Source: Spirochaetota bacterium (GTDB lineage: Bacteria; Spirochaetota; Brachyspiria; Brachyspirales; JACRPF01). From it: a stretch of DNA of 64,000 nt. The notes beneath the pieces were generated by a model. It saw only the letters and a program-made list of their open reading frames with translations, was not told the DNA's origin and searched no databases. Below are positions 52,371-60,683 of this stretch, in pieces; positions within the stretch are counted from its first letter, which is position 1; each line of letters opens with the position of its first letter. The stretch spans positions 132,800 to 196,799 of the forward strand of contig JACRPF010000020.1 in the NCBI GenBank assembly GCA_016214035.1, written 5' to 3'. A program made the position numbers and the translations under genes.

Positions 52371-52406
52371 CGAGCGGGGTGCGGCGGGGAACATACAAAA
52401 AACAGC

Positions 52407-52677
52407 AGTTTTACGATAGTGTACAGTGTCCGTACGCTTGCTCGGCGGGTCTGTGCGCCTTCTTACCGGCTCCGTACGATATCTTACAGCCTCAATACGC
52501 TGTCTTACAGCCGTTATAATCCATTATATCGGTTGTAAGATAGCGTATCATGATGATACACTATCTTACGGACGCTGTAAGAAAGCGCAGAGGGTCGGTG
52601 CATCAGCGTACCGCACCGTTACAATAGCGTACGGATCCGGTACACCAGTGTAAAACGGCTGTAGATTGTTACTGTTT
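52407..52677. repeat. Array of about 12 degenerate 21-bp units in both orientations
   Basis: Units related to CCGTACGCTATCTTACAGC recur with a 21-bp period at about 52428, 52450, 52471, 52492, (52513 degenerate), then, after one 18-bp step, 52531, 52552, 52573, 52594, 52615, 52636 and 52657. A further inverted unit lies at 52408. Forward units are those at 52428-52492, 52552 and 52636; the others are inverted. Most units hold a partial dyad of the form GTA-N8-TAC. The region has no convincing gene; the 75-codon frame across it (52426-52653) merely translates the repeat as SVRLLTG-like heptads. It fills the 52371-52711 gap together with the palindrome and terminator listed separately. Confidence 0.65.
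52535..52569. repeat. 35-bp near-perfect palindrome inside the 21-bp array
   Basis: Two 17-bp arms (GTAAGATAGCGTATCAT and ATGATACACTATCTTAC) flank one G. Only one pair is not Watson-Crick (C to A). It is formed by an inverted and a forward unit meeting head to head. Confidence 0.7.
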
Positions 52678-52711
52678 TCGAAGCGTGGATGACAGCGGCA
52701 GTACAAGCAAT

Positions 52712-52747
52712 AAAAAACGCAGACGCGGTCTCGAGACCGCGCCTGCG
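52712..52747 (-). terminator. Rho-independent terminator of the CsgG-like/lipoprotein operon
   Basis: Read on the minus strand, a 15-bp stem centred on CGCGGTCTCGAGACCGCG with one mismatch is followed by six T. It lies 30 nt beyond the stop of the gene ending at 52777. Confidence 0.9.
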
Positions 52748-52776
52748 TATCATTGTTGAAATAGAACTACGTTGCC

Positions 52777-54309
52777 TTATTGAAACATCGCATCAATATT
52801 AAAATAACGAATCCGGGACTTGTCAGCAACCAAGAGATATACATCCCAATTGCCAGCGGATACTTGATTTGAAGATACAACTACGCATGTGGGCCCTTTG
52901 AACTGTGTGGGTGCATCTCCGTAGGTGCCAATCGATGATACGAATTGCCCTGCTGTCGTAAATACTTGCACACGGTTATTTTCGGTGTCTGCTACAAAAA
53001 CATTGTTTTTATATACGTCAATATCAGACGGCCCGTTGAACTCGCCATAGCTACTACCCGGCTTACCTACCATTGCGACAAGCTGATGGGTGTTTTTATT
53101 ATATATCCTGAAACGGCATTGCGTTTTTTCAATAATATAAAGATTTGTAGCATCGGCAGCGAATGAAACGAGATCTCCATATTCAATTGTATTATCGAAA
53201 AATTCTTCGGTGGGTGTATAATCGTTACTTGCATTATATGCTAGTGAAAAAATCTTTCCTTGTGCTGTTGAGACATATATCGTATCGTAAACAGCACCGT
53301 ATTCGACTTTATATTTTGTTGGTTTTTGTCCGTTAGCTCCGTAAATAAATACACCTGTATTTACATTAGCACTGCCACCAAAAACCTCTGATGGCCACCA
53401 ATAGTTAGTAGCATTGGTGGTGACAGATGAAGTCCAATAATTTGTTTTCCGAGTCCAATAGGTAGACTCAAATATATAGGCCGGGGTTTCTAAGACATAA
53501 AGATCACCAAGGCTTTTGTCCGAATAATAGACATGCCCGTTAGCAAAAAAAGTATCTCCGATTCCGTTCTCAAGCGAAGAATAATTTGTATCACCTGTTT
53601 TGTCGTAATTAAAATAATATGCTGTATTGCCACCGATATTCCCATCTGCTGTATTCGTATTGATAAATTGTAGAGCAAGGTTGTCACATTCATCGATATC
53701 ATAGCCATACAATGTCGTTGAAGGGAGCCAGAACATTCGTACCATATTTTGGTATTTGCCGGCACCCAATCCACCCCATCGCGATGGTGACCCATAATAA
53801 CCAAGAAATAGATAGCCGTTGATAGCGTTAATTGAATAAATTTTTGAAAGTCCAAGATCAAAGCTGGGGTCGCGAACCGTAAAAATACCACCGGTTGCAG
53901 GAGGTGTCCGGAATGATATTACTGGAGTCATACTTTTAAACCCGGATTTGTTTTCAACTGCAACGCGGAAATAATACTCGGTAAACGGAATCAATCCAGT
54001 CGCCGTGTAGGTATTCACAGCCGCGTTTTCGATAGATGCGAGTGGTGTGTTCGTATTCACGGCTGAGCTTGTGCCTCCATAAATTCGATATGTATAGAAA
54101 TCCTGTTGTACATTACGATCCCATTTAATCGTTACTGATGACGCATCCAATTGTACAATATTCGACACCGCCGAGATATACAGCGCATTGACATTGGAAT
54201 TATACGCACTGCCCGGATCGAACGGATTATTCCTCAGCCGCGGACCGCAGCTTACCGTGAGCATAACCATCGCAAAAATTATGGATAAAAGGATTATATT
54301 GTTCTTCAT
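52777..54309 (-). CDS. AT-rich lipoprotein with FN3 domain and NHL-like propeller
   Basis: The 510-residue product has a lipoprotein signal (MLTVSC, Cys21), an FN3 domain (about 45-140: SVTIKWDRNV, YTATGLIPFTEYYFRVAV) and a long beta-propeller-like part (about 145-505). The propeller contains NHL-type blades near the end (GEFNGPSDIDVYKNNVFVAD, split as GEFNGPSDIDV and NNVFVADTENNRVQVF; then FKGPTCVVV). Such propellers bind proteins or glycans and need not be enzymes. The gene is markedly more AT-rich, with different codon use, than every neighbour, suggesting recent acquisition. AAGGAG precedes the ATG and it follows the CsgG-like gene by 10 nt, so the two are cotranscribed and end at the terminator near 52712. 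Confidence 0.8.
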   Translation of the reverse strand: MKNNIILLSIIFAMVMLTVSCGPRLRNNPFDPGSAYNSNVNALYISAVSNIVQLDASSVTIKWDRNVQQDFYTYRIYGGTSSAVNTNTPLASIENAAVNTYTATGLIPFTEYYFRVAVENKSGFKSMTPVISFRTPPATGGIFTVRDPSFDLGLSKIYSINAINGYLFLGYYGSPSRWGGLGAGKYQNMVRMFWLPSTTLYGYDIDECDNLALQFINTNTADGNIGGNTAYYFNYDKTGDTNYSSLENGIGDTFFANGHVYYSDKSLGDLYVLETPAYIFESTYWTRKTNYWTSSVTTNATNYWWPSEVFGGSANVNTGVFIYGANGQKPTKYKVEYGAVYDTIYVSTAQGKIFSLAYNASNDYTPTEEFFDNTIEYGDLVSFAADATNLYIIEKTQCRFRIYNKNTHQLVAMVGKPGSSYGEFNGPSDIDVYKNNVFVADTENNRVQVFTTAGQFVSSIGTYGDAPTQFKGPTCVVVSSNQVSAGNWDVYLLVADKSRIRYFNIDAMFQ

Positions 54310-54319
54310 ATACGGCTCC

Positions 54320-55333
54320 TTAAAAGCTGAAACTGAACTGAGCGTTCAGACGCGTGTCGTTGCGGCTTAACACCGGTGTGATGAGGAATTGCGGCCGGTG
54401 CAGATAATCATAATACGCCACGTTCTTCGCTGCATTGTCGATATCCGCCGATATCATCGAGGCGACGACGACGGCGTCGATAACGGCGTAGAGCCACACT
54501 GCCCCGAGCCCGATGAGCGAATAGGTGGTGAATTGGTCGTACATCGCCGTCTGATTATAGAGCGCCTCCGCGTGTGTGCGGTTGTAGGTCATGTTGGTGG
54601 GGTCTGCCCACTTGGCGTAGTCGCGGTATTCCGAGTCGGAGAGTTCCGCGAGCACCTTGCAGGTGATGGCGCTTCCCGCCGTGAGGATGAACGCCGAGAG
54701 GCATATCGTTCCCTGCACCGGCGTGTCGTTGTAGAACTGTCCCCAGCCGGGAATGAGCCCGGACTGAAAACCGGCGATAACCGGATACTTGCGCGTCATG
54801 AGGAGCACTTTCGCCGCATTGTTGAGCTTGTCCTTCGCGAACTCAACCTTCTCGGTGAGTATCACGCGGCCGGATTCTATCTCCGTCATCTGCACGTTGA
54901 TGAGATAATTGTTCTCCACTTCGGAAACGGTGCCGTTGAGTATGATGTTGGCGGCGACCATTTTGCCCACCTGCGCCACGTTCGCGGCGTCCACCATGCC
55001 CGACATACCGAGTTCCATCTCCTTGAGCGCCTTGTCGATGTTCGCCCGGTCGATGAGGTCGAACTCGCCGGTCTTTTTAAGCTCGGTGATGAGCACCGAC
55101 GAGAACGCGGCGCCGATGCCGTTCTCCTTCGCCGCTTTTCCCGTCACGGCGAATTCAAACACGGCGAGATTGTTCTTGTATTTATCTTTGATGCCGCTCT
55201 TGAACGAGTCGGCAATCTTTTTTGCCAGCACCTCGGCCCCCATGGACAGCATGGAGCGGTCTTTCTGTGGTTCGGCGACGAGCAGGGCGGCTGAAACGAT
55301 GAGGCAGATTGGTAGCAGTGGACGCAGTTTCAT
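54320..55333 (-). CDS. CsgG/LpoB-like secreted protein with C-terminal membrane helices
   Basis: The 337-residue protein has a signal peptide (about 1-19) and a CsgG-type domain (about 45-180): NLAVFEFAVTGKAAKENG, FDLIDRANIDKALKEME, VGKMVAANIILNGTV and VQMTEIESGRVI. A C-terminal part follows with hydrophobic helices (GTICLSAFILTAGSAITC and LIGLGAVWLYAVIDAVVV) and an IPGWGQFYN motif typical of DUF5683-like envelope proteins. It is similar in plan to the gene at 21261 but lacks the PEGA domain. GGGAGAG lies before the ATG. It likely sits at the outer or inner membrane surface and supports the lipoprotein encoded after it. Confidence 0.82.
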   Translation of the reverse strand: MKLRPLLPICLIVSAALLVAEPQKDRSMLSMGAEVLAKKIADSFKSGIKDKYKNNLAVFEFAVTGKAAKENGIGAAFSSVLITELKKTGEFDLIDRANIDKALKEMELGMSGMVDAANVAQVGKMVAANIILNGTVSEVENNYLINVQMTEIESGRVILTEKVEFAKDKLNNAAKVLLMTRKYPVIAGFQSGLIPGWGQFYNDTPVQGTICLSAFILTAGSAITCKVLAELSDSEYRDYAKWADPTNMTYNRTHAEALYNQTAMYDQFTTYSLIGLGAVWLYAVIDAVVVASMISADIDNAAKNVAYYDYLHRPQFLITPVLSRNDTRLNAQFSFSF

Positions 55334-55418
55334 GAAGTCTCTCCCGCAGATGAATTTTGAACAAGGTCTTCTCTGACGAGTCGCTCTTCAGATACAACAT
55401 TCTATACCGGTGATGTAG

Positions 55419-55447
55419 AGTATAATCATTCCTGTAAAAAAATGCAA
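55419..55447 (-). promoter_or_regulatory. Sigma70-type promoter of the CsgG-like operon
   Basis: On the minus strand TTGCAT (55447-55442), a 17-nt spacer and TATACT (55424-55419) lie about 85 nt before the ATG at 55333. Confidence 0.75.
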
Positions 55448-55506
55448 CCAACCCGGCATATCGGGTCTTTGCGAGGAGTATACAACGAAGCAATCTTCCT
55501 TAACTA

Positions 55507-55529
55507 GGCTGCGGAATATGTCCCGCGCT
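55507..55529 (-). repeat. Solitary half of the MITE-like element
   Basis: The minus strand reads AGCGCGGGACATATTCCGC then AGCC, identical to the left end of the 5733 copy. It begins inside the TAG stop codon of the STAS-like gene. No right half is found nearby. Confidence 0.6.
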
Positions 55530-55881
55530 ATTCTACGAGCCAGTCTTTCGCCTGTTCAATGGTATCGAACGGCTTACGCGCTTTCGGCGATACCATGTTG
55601 ACGGCGTTCAACAGTATTCTCTTGACACCCACAACGCCTACGATAGCCGCCTTTTTCGTGAGCGGGAGCGATTTGGCGCCCTCTATCTTTGCCAGTTCCA
55701 TGAACTCATCGAAAATATGCGTGTCCGTCATATCGGTAAGCGAGAGGTTTTCATTCGAACCGGATTCGACGATCATTTTTGTCGCCTCACGGATCTGGTC
55801 CAGCATCTGCGGCTGGGTAAGCCCGCCGTATTTGATGTAGATGATCTTCTTGCCCTTGTGGTCAATCCATTGTGCGCTCAT
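55528..55881 (-). CDS. Small STAS/SpoIIAA-like protein
   Basis: The 117-residue cytoplasmic protein (WIDHKGKKIIYIKYGGL, NLSLTDMTDTHIFDEFMELAK, KKAAIVGVVGVKRILLNAVN, KPFDTIEQAKDWLVE) fits the alternating strand-helix pattern of SpoIIAA/STAS-like single-domain proteins. The closing EQAKDWL helix is common in that group. A role in signalling or stress is the usual guess; nothing in the sequence fixes a partner. GAGGAG precedes the ATG, which overlaps the Nudix gene stop by 4 nt (ATGA), so the two are translated together. Its stop codon is supplied by the first bases of a MITE-like half element. Confidence 0.75.
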   Translation of the reverse strand: MSAQWIDHKGKKIIYIKYGGLTQPQMLDQIREATKMIVESGSNENLSLTDMTDTHIFDEFMELAKIEGAKSLPLTKKAAIVGVVGVKRILLNAVNMVSPKARKPFDTIEQAKDWLVE

Positions 55882-56342
55882 TGGTGCTCCTCGATTTTTA
55901 GTGACAGTGCCTTGATGACACGGGATATCTGAGAATCGGACGCCATGTTTTCAAGCGTAAGCCACGTTGTATCCTTCAGCATGCGGCGTTCTTTCGGAAG
56001 CATTGCTTCTTCCGGATCATACCCGAGCACTGCTTTCTGGCCGCGTTTGGTCTCTTTCATCAGAAAGCAGCGGCAGATGTTCCCGCGATTGCTCAATTGA
56101 TCATCGAAGAGCATACGTACGGTTTCGGCCTCGATAGTGGTCTCTTCCTTTAGTTCACGTTTGACGGCGGCTTCCGGCGTTTCATCTGCCTCAACACTGC
56201 CGCCGGGAAGCGTCCAGTATGAACGGCCGCTGTGTTCATGCCGCACCATAAGTATGCTGTTATCCCGTATCAGCGCGCCGCAGACGCGGATGATCGGGTT
56301 TTTCGTTTTCAATTTCGGTTTACCGGGTGCCACTTGTATCAA
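55878..56342 (-). CDS. Nudix hydrolase
   Basis: The 154-residue protein contains a full Nudix box, GGSVEADETPEAAVKREL followed by KEET, which provides the metal-binding Glu residues for pyrophosphate-bond hydrolysis of a nucleoside diphosphate derivative. Flanking strands IRVCGALIRDNSILMVRHE and YWTLPG fit the family. The start is TTG at 56342 with AGGAG 5 nt upstream; no ATG or GTG in a better position is available. It overlaps the STAS-like gene by 4 nt. The substrate cannot be named. Confidence 0.9.
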   Translation of the reverse strand: MIQVAPGKPKLKTKNPIIRVCGALIRDNSILMVRHEHSGRSYWTLPGGSVEADETPEAAVKRELKEETTIEAETVRMLFDDQLSNRGNICRCFLMKETKRGQKAVLGYDPEEAMLPKERRMLKDTTWLTLENMASDSQISRVIKALSLKIEEHQ

Positions 56343-56438
56343 AGGTTCTCCTGTGTTTCACGACGTATGCTCGATGACGCATATTTCGTGGATACAGTAT
56401 ATTACCTTCGTATGAATCGTCAAGCCCATATCGTTTTT

Positions 56439-57944
56439 TTAGATGCGGATAGTCTCCAGCAATGCGCTTTGAGGACTTCGCATGGCTGCATGCTTTTCCT
56501 TCATACGCGTCAGCAGCGCAGGCGCGATGGACAAATAGCGGTCCGTTCCAAACAGATTCGTCATGAATTCCGGATCTTTGATACGATCATAGAAAAAAGT
56601 CGATTCGGGACGGATGGTCTTGCCGTCGTACATATAGGCAAGCAGATACTGCCCGGTAACGATGCCGGCGTGACCCGAATCCTCTGTGCGGATGAACTGT
56701 ATATGCATCTCATGAGGGCCCTGTACCGTTCCGCCGGTGCACAGCCCGGAGCGATCGAATCCTTCATCCTTTTGCGCGCCGGATAGTCCGAGCATCGAAA
56801 GCAGCGTGGGCTTGAAATCCGCGGTAGACATCACCTGGTCCACCACGGTCCCCGGCCTGATGAGCGACGGATAGCGCATGAGAAACGGCACACGGTATGC
56901 GGTCTGATACGGCACGCCTTTATGCATGCGCCCGTGCTCGCCCATCATCTCGCCGTGGTCGCTCGAATGGATTATGATAGTATCATCATAGATGCCCGCC
57001 GCTTTCATCGCGGTAATTATCTTCCCCACGTTGTCGTCAATGCATTTCATCATGCCGCAGTACAGCGCTTTCGAACGTTTCACATAATCCGCAGACACCA
57101 TGGCGTGCTTGCCGAGTTTCAGGCCGTTCGCGGTGCGCGCTTTCCTGCCGCCTTTTCCTTCGTTTTCCGTCGGTATGCCCCGGTCCCCTTTGTCGTAATT
57201 CTCTTCAGTACTGCCGCCGTTCTCAACAAAACTCACCGGCAGCGGCATATCATCAGCCTTGAACATCTTATCGTACGGTTTCCGCACTGAGAAGGGTGTG
57301 TGCGGGTCAGGAAAACTTACCATAAAGCAGAAGGAATTGCTGCGCGGCTTTCTCATGAATTCTATGGTCCTGTCAGCGAGATAGTCGGTGGTGTATGACT
57401 TCTCATCACCCACCTCGCGGCCTTCGCGGTTGCTCTGCGCGAGCGTACCGTCAGCGTTCTGCTTAATCGTCTTGAAGTGTCCGCTGTTCCACATATTTGC
57501 GTGATCGTTGAATCCCATCGCCGTCACATCGTTCAAAACACCCGGACTGTCGTCGCCGTGCAGATGCCATTTTCCCGCATAACCGGTGTCATAGCCGTTC
57601 TTCGCGAGTACGTGCGCGAATGTCTCAACCGTTGAGCGCATCGGTATGCCGTTCACCACCGCGCCGTGACTTGACGGATGCAGCCCCGACATGAACGAAC
57701 CGCGCGACGGCGTGCACATCGCCGCGTTGGTGAAAAAACTTCCGAATACCGCCCCTTCCCTGCCGATGGAATCCAGATTCGGCGTACCGACAAGTTTCCC
57801 GCCGTACACGCTGAGCGTCCAGTTCGCCTGCTGGTCGGTGTGAATGATGAGCACGTTCGGCCGTTTTTTTACCGCAAATACGTTCGGCACCGCGGCAAGC
57901 GCCAGAGTTCCGCACACCGCCGAGAAAAAGTCTTTTCGCTTCAT
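56439..57944 (-). CDS. Exported formylglycine-type sulfatase
   Basis: The 501-residue protein begins with a signal-like segment (KRKDFFSAVCGTLALAAVPNVFA) and then NVLIIHTDQQANW (metal Asp37). The activation motif C77-T-P-S-R81 followed by GSFMSG marks a Cys-type sulfatase in which Cys77 is converted to formylglycine. Metal and substrate residues recur in GKWHLHG, FPDPHTPF and HSSDHGEMMGEHG. It should remove sulfate esters from a polysaccharide in the periplasm. No anaerobic maturase or FGE gene is in the window, so the modifying enzyme must be encoded elsewhere. It starts 19 nt after the GDYXXLXY gene and may be cotranscribed with that pair, though the functional link is not obvious. Confidence 0.92.
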   Translation of the reverse strand: MKRKDFFSAVCGTLALAAVPNVFAVKKRPNVLIIHTDQQANWTLSVYGGKLVGTPNLDSIGREGAVFGSFFTNAAMCTPSRGSFMSGLHPSSHGAVVNGIPMRSTVETFAHVLAKNGYDTGYAGKWHLHGDDSPGVLNDVTAMGFNDHANMWNSGHFKTIKQNADGTLAQSNREGREVGDEKSYTTDYLADRTIEFMRKPRSNSFCFMVSFPDPHTPFSVRKPYDKMFKADDMPLPVSFVENGGSTEENYDKGDRGIPTENEGKGGRKARTANGLKLGKHAMVSADYVKRSKALYCGMMKCIDDNVGKIITAMKAAGIYDDTIIIHSSDHGEMMGEHGRMHKGVPYQTAYRVPFLMRYPSLIRPGTVVDQVMSTADFKPTLLSMLGLSGAQKDEGFDRSGLCTGGTVQGPHEMHIQFIRTEDSGHAGIVTGQYLLAYMYDGKTIRPESTFFYDRIKDPEFMTNLFGTDRYLSIAPALLTRMKEKHAAMRSPQSALLETIRI

Positions 57945-57963
57945 GTTAAAAGCCCGCGCTATG

Positions 57964-58545
57964 CTACCATGGTTTTTTATTCGTATATTCGTTGCGATGT
58001 TTTTTGACGAACGAAAGTATCGGCTCGCCTTTCACATATACATCTTTGAGTATGGCGTTTCCGGAGGCGTCGACCGCGACAAGCGCATAGACGTCAAGCC
58101 GGCGCTGGGCAGTGAAATCGCGGTATATCATCTCGGCCGGTTTCGCCGAATCTTCCGGCAGATAATAATGATCGAAGGGAAACGCCACCGTCACCCGGTT
58201 CTGATATGCCGACTGCACTTTCACGCGAATGCAGGGCGCCGTTGTCTTCGTTGCCGATATATTCGTAATCAGGGCAAATCCGTTGCTGTCCTCCGTGATG
58301 AGCGCATATACGCTCTGCTTTTCGGTGAACTGATTCGTCTTAGCCGTTGTCTGGCTGAGTCCGCGAAAACCGAGCGCCAGATATCTTCCCTGAAAGATAT
58401 CGTACGGGTCAACCGGCGCTGTCGGGAACCGGTATTCTTTTCCCGCCGACACGGTTGATTCATGTCCGATGATGATGCCCGCGATGACGGAAATCTGTAC
58501 CGCGGATATGATGATGAATACGGCGGTGCGCAGATTGCTGTTCAT
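57964..58545 (-). CDS. GDYXXLXY-family membrane protein
   Basis: The 193-residue protein has one N-terminal membrane helix (about 7-28) and an exported domain with the family motif region in the form QGRYLALGF (usual GDYVxLxY), preceded by VDPYDI. It ends with a strand-rich part (AYQNRVTVAFPFDHYYLPED). These proteins are nearly always encoded with DUF2157/DUF4401 membrane proteins, as here: its ATG overlaps the upstream gene by 4 nt. The joint function is unknown. Confidence 0.85.
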   Translation of the reverse strand: MNSNLRTAVFIIISAVQISVIAGIIIGHESTVSAGKEYRFPTAPVDPYDIFQGRYLALGFRGLSQTTAKTNQFTEKQSVYALITEDSNGFALITNISATKTTAPCIRVKVQSAYQNRVTVAFPFDHYYLPEDSAKPAEMIYRDFTAQRRLDVYALVAVDASGNAILKDVYVKGEPILSFVKKHRNEYTNKKPW

Positions 58546-59903
58546 TGCGGCGCACTCCGTTTAAATACCTTCGCGAGAATTGCATTGGCGGCAAGAAACG
58601 CACAGCCGATGACGAGAAACACGATAGCGCGTGCCAGAATCGAGAGGTCCATGTCGATAAAGCGCATGAATATGAGGACGGCGATGATGAGCATGCCGCC
58701 GTTCACAATACCCTGACGCATGCCGCGTATGCCGGAGATTATTGCCGCAACGCCGATGGCACATGCATAGAGATTGAAGACCCACGCCGGATGAAACGGA
58801 AGCCGGTACATCGCAAGCAGATAACACCCCGCGGCGATAACCGGAAATAATCCGAACAGTATCACGGCAATGTCCTTGCGCTTGCGTATGCTCACGATGA
58901 AGAGATACACCGCCAGCAGCGTCAGTCCGGCGACAAGGATGTAATCGGTAATCGCCGCGACCGGATGGAATTTCCCGCCGGAGCGGTAAAACCCGATACC
59001 CACGTTGTGCCAGCATTCCTTGAACGTGAACACGAGCGACAGCAGCGACACGCCCACGCTCCCGATGATATAGAACGGACGCTGCCATATCGTAGGCGCC
59101 TCGGAAAGCCAGATACCGCCGATGAGGAACAGTACCGCGAAATAGGAACTGTAAATGATAATCCAAAGACCCGGTATCACTTTTTCAAGCGACACGCCTA
59201 TTGATACGCATGCGGCGAGCGCATAGCTCCAGGCGATGAACGCCGAGCGTACACTGAACGGATTCTCACGGAAGTGTCTGATGAAGTGCCACGCAATAAC
59301 CGCGGCTAGCGGCCAGAAGAGGAGCGCATGTCCGCCTTCACTCTGCGCTATGCCCGCCCATCCGGTGATACCGGCAATATACAGCACCGCGGGTGCGCTT
59401 GCATCGAGCATATAGACAACCGGAACTGCCAGAAGCACCCATGTGAGCATGAAGGCACCCGTGTCCGACGGCAGATGATATATCTGTCCGATGAGCGCAA
59501 GTACCGCGCCGATGATAAGAAACAATAACGTTCCGGCACTTTCCCGCCATGCAGCGGAATCGCGGCGCGTAAAATATGCAAACCCGGATACACCGATGCC
59601 GGCGGCGAGCAGTGCGAACGCAAAAACGGTCTTCACCGCTTTGGTCATCGCGCTCCAGTTGTATGCGATGAGGAGTATGATGCCGAGTCCCACGAGCACC
59701 GACCCTACAATGCCGAAAACGACGAACACGGTGTTGCGCCGTTCACCCGATGCGCGCGTCTCATAATATCGGCGAATGTCGTCGGCAACCGCCGCGGAAA
59801 TGACATTGGACGCGATGAGCGACGGCAATTCGGCGAATAGACGGTTGACGAACGAACGTTTCAGTTTTACGGCTTTTCCTGTCGGCCCTTTTTCCATCGG
59901 CAT
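58542..59903 (-). CDS. DUF2157/DUF4401 polytopic membrane protein
   Basis: The 453-residue protein has a short soluble N-terminus (FVNRLFAELPSLIASNVISA, the DUF2157 start region) followed by about 12 transmembrane helices. It is the usual partner of GDYXXLXY proteins. The frame runs to TTG 59942, but a TTGACG-17-TATAGT promoter overlaps that extension and the ATG at 59903 lies 6 nt after the -10, so the short form, probably from a leaderless message, is preferred. The family's function is not known. Confidence 0.85.
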   Translation of the reverse strand: MPMEKGPTGKAVKLKRSFVNRLFAELPSLIASNVISAAVADDIRRYYETRASGERRNTVFVVFGIVGSVLVGLGIILLIAYNWSAMTKAVKTVFAFALLAAGIGVSGFAYFTRRDSAAWRESAGTLLFLIIGAVLALIGQIYHLPSDTGAFMLTWVLLAVPVVYMLDASAPAVLYIAGITGWAGIAQSEGGHALLFWPLAAVIAWHFIRHFRENPFSVRSAFIAWSYALAACVSIGVSLEKVIPGLWIIIYSSYFAVLFLIGGIWLSEAPTIWQRPFYIIGSVGVSLLSLVFTFKECWHNVGIGFYRSGGKFHPVAAITDYILVAGLTLLAVYLFIVSIRKRKDIAVILFGLFPVIAAGCYLLAMYRLPFHPAWVFNLYACAIGVAAIISGIRGMRQGIVNGGMLIIAVLIFMRFIDMDLSILARAIVFLVIGCAFLAANAILAKVFKRSAPQ

Positions 59904-59909
59904 AGATAT

Positions 59910-59938
59910 ACTATACGACGTTCCGTGAACTGCGTCAA
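59910..59938 (-). promoter_or_regulatory. Promoter of the DUF2157 gene, possible leaderless start
   Basis: TTGACG (59938-59933), a 17-nt spacer and TATAGT (59915-59910) on the minus strand end 6 nt before the ATG at 59903. Confidence 0.7.
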
Positions 59939-59968
59939 GCAAACAATTCCTAAAATTTCAGCGTTCGG

Positions 59969-59996
59969 TTGCAATTTCACCCTGCTGCTGTAGAAT
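59969..59996 (+). promoter_or_regulatory. Promoter of the tRNA-Arg gene
   Basis: TTGCAA (59969-59974), a 16-nt spacer and TAGAAT (59991-59996) lie 10 nt before the tRNA 5' end. It may also serve kdsC-lptC-lptA, which begins soon after without a terminator between. Confidence 0.55.
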
Positions 59997-60006
59997 GGTT
60001 TTATAA

Positions 60007-60079
60007 GGGGCTTTAGCTCAGATGGACAGAGCAGTGGTTTCCTAAACCGCGTGGGCAGGTTCGAGTCCTGTAAGCCCCA
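60007..60079 (+). tRNA. tRNA-Arg (anticodon CCU)
   Basis: The 73-nt cloverleaf has a 7-bp acceptor stem (GGGGCTT with AAGCCCC), a D-arm GCTCAGATGGACAGAGC, an anticodon stem-loop GTGGT-TTCCTAA-ACCGC giving CCU, a T-arm with GGTTCGAGTCC, and discriminator A. The 3' CCA is not encoded. It reads AGG codons. Confidence 0.95.
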
Positions 60080-60137
60080 TTGATCAAATACCGGCACAAC
60101 GCATATGCTGCGCCGGAAAAACTGGACGGCGGTGGCA

Positions 60138-60683
60138 ATGCTGCGTTATATCCGATATAAGACGATGCAACAACGCCTTGCGCGCATCTCCATGATAGTA
60201 TGCGACGTGGACGGCGTTCTCACCGACGGCAGGCTCATCGTCACCGACCGCGGTTACGAATTGAAACATTTTCATTCCAAAGACGGCTTTGCGGTGCATT
60301 TCGGAAAAACGATAGGTCTTTCGTTCGGCATCATCACCGCGCGTTCTACCGAAGCCGTACAGATACGATTTAAAAAGCAATTGAAACTCGATGAAGTGCA
60401 CGACGGTGTCAAAGACAAAGGCCGTGCATTTCAGGAGTTATGCGCTCGCAGAAAACTCACACCGGAACAGGTGGCATACGCGGGCGATGAACTCATCGAC
60501 CTTCCGGCAATGCATCGTGCCGGAGTATCATTTGCCCCCCGTGACGCAGCCGCAGAGGTCAGACGCGCCGCGTCGTGGGTGACATCGGTTGACGGCGGAC
60601 GCGGCGTACTTCGCGAGATTGTCATGCTTATTGCGCGGGCGCAGGGACGTTATCATGAAGCAGTTCAAGCGTACCGCGGTTAG
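60138..60683 (+). CDS. kdsC: KdsC-like 3-deoxy-D-manno-octulosonate 8-phosphate phosphatase
   Basis: The cytoplasmic HAD phosphatase of about 181 residues has motif 1 CDVDGVLTDG (nucleophile and acid/base Asp), HSKDGFAVHF, motif 2 IITARST, the Lys of KDKGRAF, and motif 4 YAGDELIDLPAM. This is the cap-less KdsC pattern, dephosphorylating Kdo 8-phosphate for LPS inner core. The start is uncertain: ATGs at 60105, 60138 and 60165 are possible, and 60138 has a GGCGG-type site. It overlaps lptC by 29 nt, recapitulating the kdsC-lptC-lptA order of proteobacteria and showing this is an LPS-bearing cell. Confidence 0.9.
   Translation: MLRYIRYKTMQQRLARISMIVCDVDGVLTDGRLIVTDRGYELKHFHSKDGFAVHFGKTIGLSFGIITARSTEAVQIRFKKQLKLDEVHDGVKDKGRAFQELCARRKLTPEQVAYAGDELIDLPAMHRAGVSFAPRDAAAEVRRAASWVTSVDGGRGVLREIVMLIARAQGRYHEAVQAYRG

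Noticed and set aside
52426-52653. 75-codon ORF reading SVRLLTG-type heptads
   Set aside because: The heptads are simply the 21-bp repeat translated. The repeat continues outside the frame and switches orientation, and there is no ribosome-binding site.
52407-52677. CRISPR array or integron attC cluster
   Set aside because: There are no unique spacers, repeats are degenerate and in both orientations, and no cas or integrase gene is in the window.
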